This document shows positions 60,155 through 64,000 of a stretch of DNA of 64,000 nucleotides, one piece after another. Position 1 is the stretch's first letter; every line of letters begins with the position of its first letter. The DNA is from Bacteriovorax sp. BSW11_IV (lineage in GTDB: Bacteria; Bdellovibrionota; Bacteriovoracia; Bacteriovoracales; Bacteriovoracaceae), in contig NZ_AUNE01000038.1 in the NCBI RefSeq assembly GCF_000447755.1, forward strand, positions 1 through 64,000, given 5' to 3'. The position numbers and the translations under genes were made by a program. Below the pieces are notes generated by a model, which was not told where the DNA came from, did not search any database, and saw only the letters and a program-made list of their open reading frames with translations.

Positions 60155-62255
60155 AGATTATAATTGGTATTCTCCCATTGATTCCTTACCTGGTATCAAT
60201 GGGGGAAAATCGTTAGAATCTCTTCAGGCCACAGGCCTTAATATCCTTGAAGATCTTCTCTGGCTCATCCCTCTTAAAATTCATAAAATTCCACTGGTTC
60301 AAAATTTTTCCACAGCGAAAGAAGGCGAATATTTTAGAGGGCAAGGGAAAGTAATATCTCTTCAATCAAGACCAAATTTTAAGGCGAAAGGCAAAGGTAG
60401 AGCACCTCTACTCAATGTGACGGCCATTATCAAGGATGATTTCTCAGACGGAATCATCACTCTCAAATGGTTTAATTGCTATCAATCAATATATGATAAA
60501 ATTAAAAAAATTGATTTGATTCAATTCATAGGTATCGTAACAGAGTTTCAAGGATCAAAACAAATTCTTAATCCTGAAATTTCTGAAAAAAATGTAGAGA
60601 ATGAAAATCAATCCCAGTCAGGTCTAAAAATTCAATACCCAACTGTAAATGGTGTTAATACTGCAAATATCAAAAAGATTATTGATAAGATCCCCCTTTT
60701 TTTATGGGATCAAATCGAAGAATCTCTTCCAACTCAATTACTTGAAGAGCGTAATTTACTCTCATTGAATGAAACCTTTAAGATCATTCATGCAAAAGTT
60801 GATGCCGATTCTTGGAGCGAAGAGAAATTTACTCGTGCCAAAGAAAGACTTATTTATGAAGAATTTTTTCTTGAACAAATAAAAATATCCATTCGAAAAA
60901 ATAAGATTACTGCGGCGAATGGGATAATTATCACGACGAATGATGATAACTATCAAAAGTATTGCAGTATATTTCCCTATGATCTGACGCCTGATCAAAA
61001 GAGTGCTCTTGATAATATTCGTAGCGATTTCACTTCAGGGAAACCTATGATGAGATTAATTCAAGGTGATGTAGGTTGTGGAAAGACTTCTGTCGCTTTA
61101 ATTAGCTCTTTAATGGTTATTAAAAATGGTCATCAAGTTGCTTTTATGTGCCCTACAGAGTCATTGGCACTACAGCACTTTAAAGAAGCTACTCATATAT
61201 TTAGTAACGAGAATTTTAAAATAGAATTAATCATTGGAAGTACTACTGAGGCACAAAAGAAAAAAATCAGAGAAGCACTTAAAGCTGGTGAAATTGATCT
61301 TATCATAGGGACTCATGCCTTAATTCAAGACAATATCGAATTTAAACACCTTGGCCTTTCAATTATTGATGAACAACATAAGTTTGGAGTAGATCAAAGG
61401 TTAAAATTGACTTCTAAAACAGCAGGCTCCCATAGTCTTATTATGACTGCGACACCTATTCCACGCTCACTGTGTCTTACACAATATGGCGATTTAGAAA
61501 TTTCTGTCATTAAAACAATGCCACAAGGTCGAAAAGGGTGCCAAACTCGCATTGTTACGCCACTTAATTTTGATAAGTTTTTATCATTCATGAAAACAAG
61601 ACTCGAGATGAAAGAGCAGGTTTATATAATAGTTCCTGCTATAAATGAATCTGTTGATCAAGAAATTCTTCACTTGGAAAAAGTCTATAATCGATTTAAA
61701 GATTTTTTTCCAGAATATAGAATTGCAGGCCTCCATGGTCAGCTTAAATCAGATGAGAAGGCCTCTATTTTACAAGATTTCAATGATCATAAAATTGATA
61801 TTCTAGTTGCGACAAGTGTTATCGAAGTTGGAATCAACGTTATTAATGCTACGATTATGGCCATAATGAATCCTGAAAGATTTGGATTATCATCGTTACA
61901 CCAAATGCGTGGTAGAGTTGGCAGAGGTGACAAGCCTGGATTTTGCTTTCTCGTTAACGACCGACAAATCAATGGCGAAACTCTAAACCGCCTCCAAGTT
62001 ATAGAGAAATATACAGATGGGTTCAAAATAGCAGAAGAAGACCTGAAAATTCGCGGTAGTGGCGACCTCTTTGGAACAAACCAATCAGGTATTCAGACAA
62101 GCAAAAAAATAGCAGATATAATCTACCACTCACAATACCTAGTGATGGCAAGAGAAGACTACCTCAAAATGGCCCATGAAAATTTGCTAACGCCTAAGAT
62201 TGAGCATCTCATAAAGAATTTCAGCGAAGATGTGAGGATTTTTTCCACTATTTAA
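60120..62255 (+). CDS. recG: ATP-dependent DNA helicase RecG
   Basis: 711 aa from TTG 60120 (SD AAAGG) or 709 from ATG 60126. The N-terminal wedge domain (residues about 50-180) is followed by helicase motifs QGDVGCGKTSVALISS (I), IIDEQHKFGVDQR (II, DEQH), MTATPIPRSL (III) and HQMRGRVGRGDKPG (VI). It regresses stalled replication forks and processes branched DNA. It overlaps greA, so translation is coupled. Confidence 0.97.
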   Translation: MNMRSKRSNLSKDYNWYSPIDSLPGINGGKSLESLQATGLNILEDLLWLIPLKIHKIPLVQNFSTAKEGEYFRGQGKVISLQSRPNFKAKGKGRAPLLNVTAIIKDDFSDGIITLKWFNCYQSIYDKIKKIDLIQFIGIVTEFQGSKQILNPEISEKNVENENQSQSGLKIQYPTVNGVNTANIKKIIDKIPLFLWDQIEESLPTQLLEERNLLSLNETFKIIHAKVDADSWSEEKFTRAKERLIYEEFFLEQIKISIRKNKITAANGIIITTNDDNYQKYCSIFPYDLTPDQKSALDNIRSDFTSGKPMMRLIQGDVGCGKTSVALISSLMVIKNGHQVAFMCPTESLALQHFKEATHIFSNENFKIELIIGSTTEAQKKKIREALKAGEIDLIIGTHALIQDNIEFKHLGLSIIDEQHKFGVDQRLKLTSKTAGSHSLIMTATPIPRSLCLTQYGDLEISVIKTMPQGRKGCQTRIVTPLNFDKFLSFMKTRLEMKEQVYIIVPAINESVDQEILHLEKVYNRFKDFFPEYRIAGLHGQLKSDEKASILQDFNDHKIDILVATSVIEVGINVINATIMAIMNPERFGLSSLHQMRGRVGRGDKPGFCFLVNDRQINGETLNRLQVIEKYTDGFKIAEEDLKIRGSGDLFGTNQSGIQTSKKIADIIYHSQYLVMAREDYLKMAHENLLTPKIEHLIKNFSEDVRIFSTI

Positions 62256-62271
62256 GTTTTTCAAATAGGCC

Positions 62272-62277
62272 TAAAAT
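62272..62277 (+). promoter_or_regulatory. -10 element placing start at the FHA gene ATG
   Basis: TAAAAT six bases before the ATG at 62284, with no SD. A transcript from here would be leaderless. The -35 region is poor. Confidence 0.35.
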
Positions 62278-62283
62278 ACCACT

Positions 62284-62721
62284 ATGATCACAATTAAAGT
62301 AATTCAAGGTCCAGACGAAAATAAAATCACTCAATTCCAGTTTGAGTTTGACTCAATAACCATTGGCTCAAAAAAACGTTGTGATATTTATCTCAAAGAT
62401 GTCGAAATTGGAAAACTCGTTTTAGAATTAGAAGTTGCCCCTAATGGTGTAATTATCAAAAACAATAATTCCGATTTCTTTTATTACGTAAATGGTAAAA
62501 AAATCTCTGGTTCGAAGCTACTTAAAAATGGTGATCATTTTAAGATCGGTGCCACTCAGATGATACTGGAATCTTTTCAAAAATCATGGTCGCAAGAAAG
62601 AGAAGACCTTGACGAATATTTGAGAGGGGTCTATTCAAAAGAGCCTAACTTTAAAAGACTCTACGAAATACTCGAAAGAGAAATTATTATTGCGACAGAA
62701 GGGACAAATGCTAAAGAATAA
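62284..62721 (+). CDS. FHA-domain protein
   Basis: 145 aa. Residues about 20-100 fit a forkhead-associated domain: FDSITIGSKKRCDIYLKDVE (GxxxxCDI in place of GR..), NNSDFFYYVNGKKISG and LLKNGDHFKIGATQMIL. The phosphothreonine-binding Arg of GR is Lys here (GSKKR). The C-terminal 45 residues are charged helix. It may read Ser/Thr phosphorylation. It overlaps the alpha/beta hydrolase start by 14 bases. Confidence 0.85.
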   Translation: MITIKVIQGPDENKITQFQFEFDSITIGSKKRCDIYLKDVEIGKLVLELEVAPNGVIIKNNNSDFFYYVNGKKISGSKLLKNGDHFKIGATQMILESFQKSWSQEREDLDEYLRGVYSKEPNFKRLYEILEREIIIATEGTNAKE

Positions 62722-63589
62722 TCATTCTCATTATCTCCAAACAGATATCCATACGCGAATCTTCTTTAGCACAAACTTCAAACTCTCTGAGTATGATAAT
62801 ACTAGGCCATTACTTGTCTTTAACTATGGACTCGTTTGCAGTAATTATCATTGGATGTATCAACTTCCTTTTTTTGAAGAGAGAAATTTTCAAATTTTAA
62901 TCCACGATTATCGTTGCCATTTCAACTCAACGACTAGTGATGGGCTTGATAGTTGTACTTTTGAAAATATGACTCGTGATCTACATTTTGTTCTCGAATC
63001 ATTCGGGGCCAGAAACATTCATATGCTTGGCCATAGTATGGGTGTTAATGTCACTTTAGAGTATGCCAAACTTCATCCAGAATATTTGAATTCAATTGTC
63101 GTAATTTCCGGAACAGTAATTCCACCACAAGACATAATGTTTGATTCCAATATTGTTGATATTGTTTCACCTTATATCAAAACAACTGCGGATCAATTTT
63201 CATCTTTATTCGAACAAATTTGGAAAAACTCATATAAAAATCCAATTGCGAGAAGGGCCATTTTAAATGGTGGTTTCAATCCAAAGAAAACGAATGATGA
63301 ATTTGTTCAAATTTATATGAAAAAAATCGGTGAGCTACCTAGTGATTTATTTTTTCATCTTTTAGATCACATGAAAGAGCACGATATTATCGCACATTTA
63401 GAATCAATCAAAACACCAACTCTCATTATCGGCGGAGATAAAGACAAAGTTATCCCGAATTATCTTCAAAAAATTCTTTATCACTATCTTGAAAACTCTG
63501 AACTTTATATTGTGAAGGATGGCTCTCACGTTCCTCAAGTTGATTTCCCGGAGAGCATTAATGAAAGAATTGAGCGTTTTATAGATTAA
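62708..63589 (+). CDS. Alpha/beta hydrolase
   Basis: 293 aa from the ATG at 62708 (SD AAGGG). Nucleophile elbow GHSMGVNVTLEY, the acid in IIGGDKDKVIPNY, and the His in DGSHVPQVDFPE. The oxyanion region is VFNYGLVCSNYHW. Substrate unknown: an esterase, lipase or C-C hydrolase type is possible. It overlaps the FHA gene and the convergent next gene by 4 bases. Confidence 0.9.
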   Translation: MLKNNHSHYLQTDIHTRIFFSTNFKLSEYDNTRPLLVFNYGLVCSNYHWMYQLPFFEERNFQILIHDYRCHFNSTTSDGLDSCTFENMTRDLHFVLESFGARNIHMLGHSMGVNVTLEYAKLHPEYLNSIVVISGTVIPPQDIMFDSNIVDIVSPYIKTTADQFSSLFEQIWKNSYKNPIARRAILNGGFNPKKTNDEFVQIYMKKIGELPSDLFFHLLDHMKEHDIIAHLESIKTPTLIIGGDKDKVIPNYLQKILYHYLENSELYIVKDGSHVPQVDFPESINERIERFID

Positions 63590-64000
63590 ACGCTCATTCC
63601 TTTATGCTTTAAAAGGTCTCTAAAGACTCTCTTCATTGCTGATAATCTTTGATTCTTTTTATATTCTAAGTGAGAGGCCTGCCCCTCTGTGTTCTGCTTG
63701 TGCGACTCAATGTCCACAACCTGAACTTCAAACGGGTAGAAAAAGCGAACATCTCTGGCAATTAGCCCAACATCCATTCCTAAAATCTTTTTAGATAATT
63801 CACTTTCAGTTTCATCTGCTTTTGCGATTTTTCTCAACTGCGCGAATTCTGTTAAAAAAGGATTTCTATATTTAATCAACTGTCTACATGTGAACTGAAT
63901 AGATAAATATTCTTTTGATGAATGCTGATTGCGTGAACTATCTTTTTGCCCTGGAACACAATCCAACAACTCGCGATTTAATGCCTGGACAAATCTTTCT
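63586..64000 (-). CDS. Unknown protein, 5' part outside the window
   Basis: 138 residues are visible, starting before the window edge (the frame is open to 64000: FVQALNRELLDCVPGQ). The sequence is charged with an alpha/beta feel: YLSIQFTCRQLIKYRNP, GLIARDVRFFYPFEVQVVDI. The C-terminus is basic. I do not recognise a family. It is convergent with the hydrolase and shares 4 bases with its end. Confidence 0.75.
   Translation of the reverse strand, partial: ERFVQALNRELLDCVPGQKDSSRNQHSSKEYLSIQFTCRQLIKYRNPFLTEFAQLRKIAKADETESELSKKILGMDVGLIARDVRFFYPFEVQVVDIESHKQNTEGQASHLEYKKNQRLSAMKRVFRDLLKHKGMSV

Noticed and set aside
1-64000. CRISPR arrays, insertion sequences, prophage or integrase genes
   Set aside because: None seen: no spaced direct repeats of 25-40 bases, no transposase or integrase motifs in any supported ORF.

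Overview
The window is AT-rich bacterial DNA with no phage, insertion sequence or CRISPR array that I can see. The gene content suggests a motile, aerobic Gram-negative of the Bdellovibrio/Bacteriovorax type (Bdellovibrionota, perhaps Halobacteriovorax-like): split cytochrome b with a multiheme c protein, a Tad-type pilus locus, two tandem flagellins, several orphan exported proteins, 6S RNA and candidate sigma-54 promoters. This placement is inferred from gene content and was not tested by a search.

Layout. 1-450: a tRNA-Ala on the minus strand with a strong promoter and a boxA-like element pointing out of the window, as if towards a 23S rRNA gene. 450-4,740: a lipoprotein cyclophilin and three exported proteins of unknown function. 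4,735-23,050: a respiratory region, almost all minus strand. It encodes cytochrome oxidase subunits I-IV, a SCO copper chaperone, a diheme cytochrome c lipoprotein, a CtaA-CtaB fusion, a second CtaA, and then a bc-type complex (HEAT protein, Rieske protein, split cytochrome b, an eight-heme cytochrome c with a coiled coil, a second subunit III, a small Cys protein and a DUF420 protein). Tryptophan 2,3-dioxygenase and a kynureninase-like gene sit inside it on the plus strand. 23,160-27,170: a membrane protein, an unknown HTH/membrane protein, a thiolase, a coiled-coil protein and a FliG-like protein. 27,176-37,415: minus-strand housekeeping genes (cNMP-binding protein, Ppx/GppA, MtnA, AsmA-like, UvrD/PcrA, GlmS, GlmU). 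37,651-40,941: Lon, a CheY-like receiver and a small anchored protein. 40,952-42,000: three tiny exported single-Cys peptides, two behind near-consensus sigma-54 promoters. 42,080-51,600: a signal-peptide RHS/YD protein and a compact Tad pilus locus with a TadZ-TadA fusion and five prepilin-like proteins. 51,811-52,000: 6S RNA. 52,063-55,641: an unknown gene with a candidate leaderless start, a sugar reductase-like gene and two flagellins. 55,931-64,000: GNAT, UbiB-like, GreA, RecG, FHA, alpha/beta hydrolase and partial or unknown genes.

How the parts fit. The respiratory region supplies a quinol-to-oxygen chain: cytochrome b/Rieske, multiheme c, then a heme A oxidase with its heme A synthesis and copper insertion genes. 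No cytochrome c1 gene is seen, so the eight-heme protein is the obvious candidate for that role. The Tad locus holds prepilin, prepilin peptidase, secretin, ATPase and platform genes. The most novel-looking material is the sigma-54/small exported peptide cluster at 41 kb, including a mRNA hairpin with a C8 loop that could pair with the G-rich ribosome binding sites of the same family, and the composite eight-heme cytochrome.
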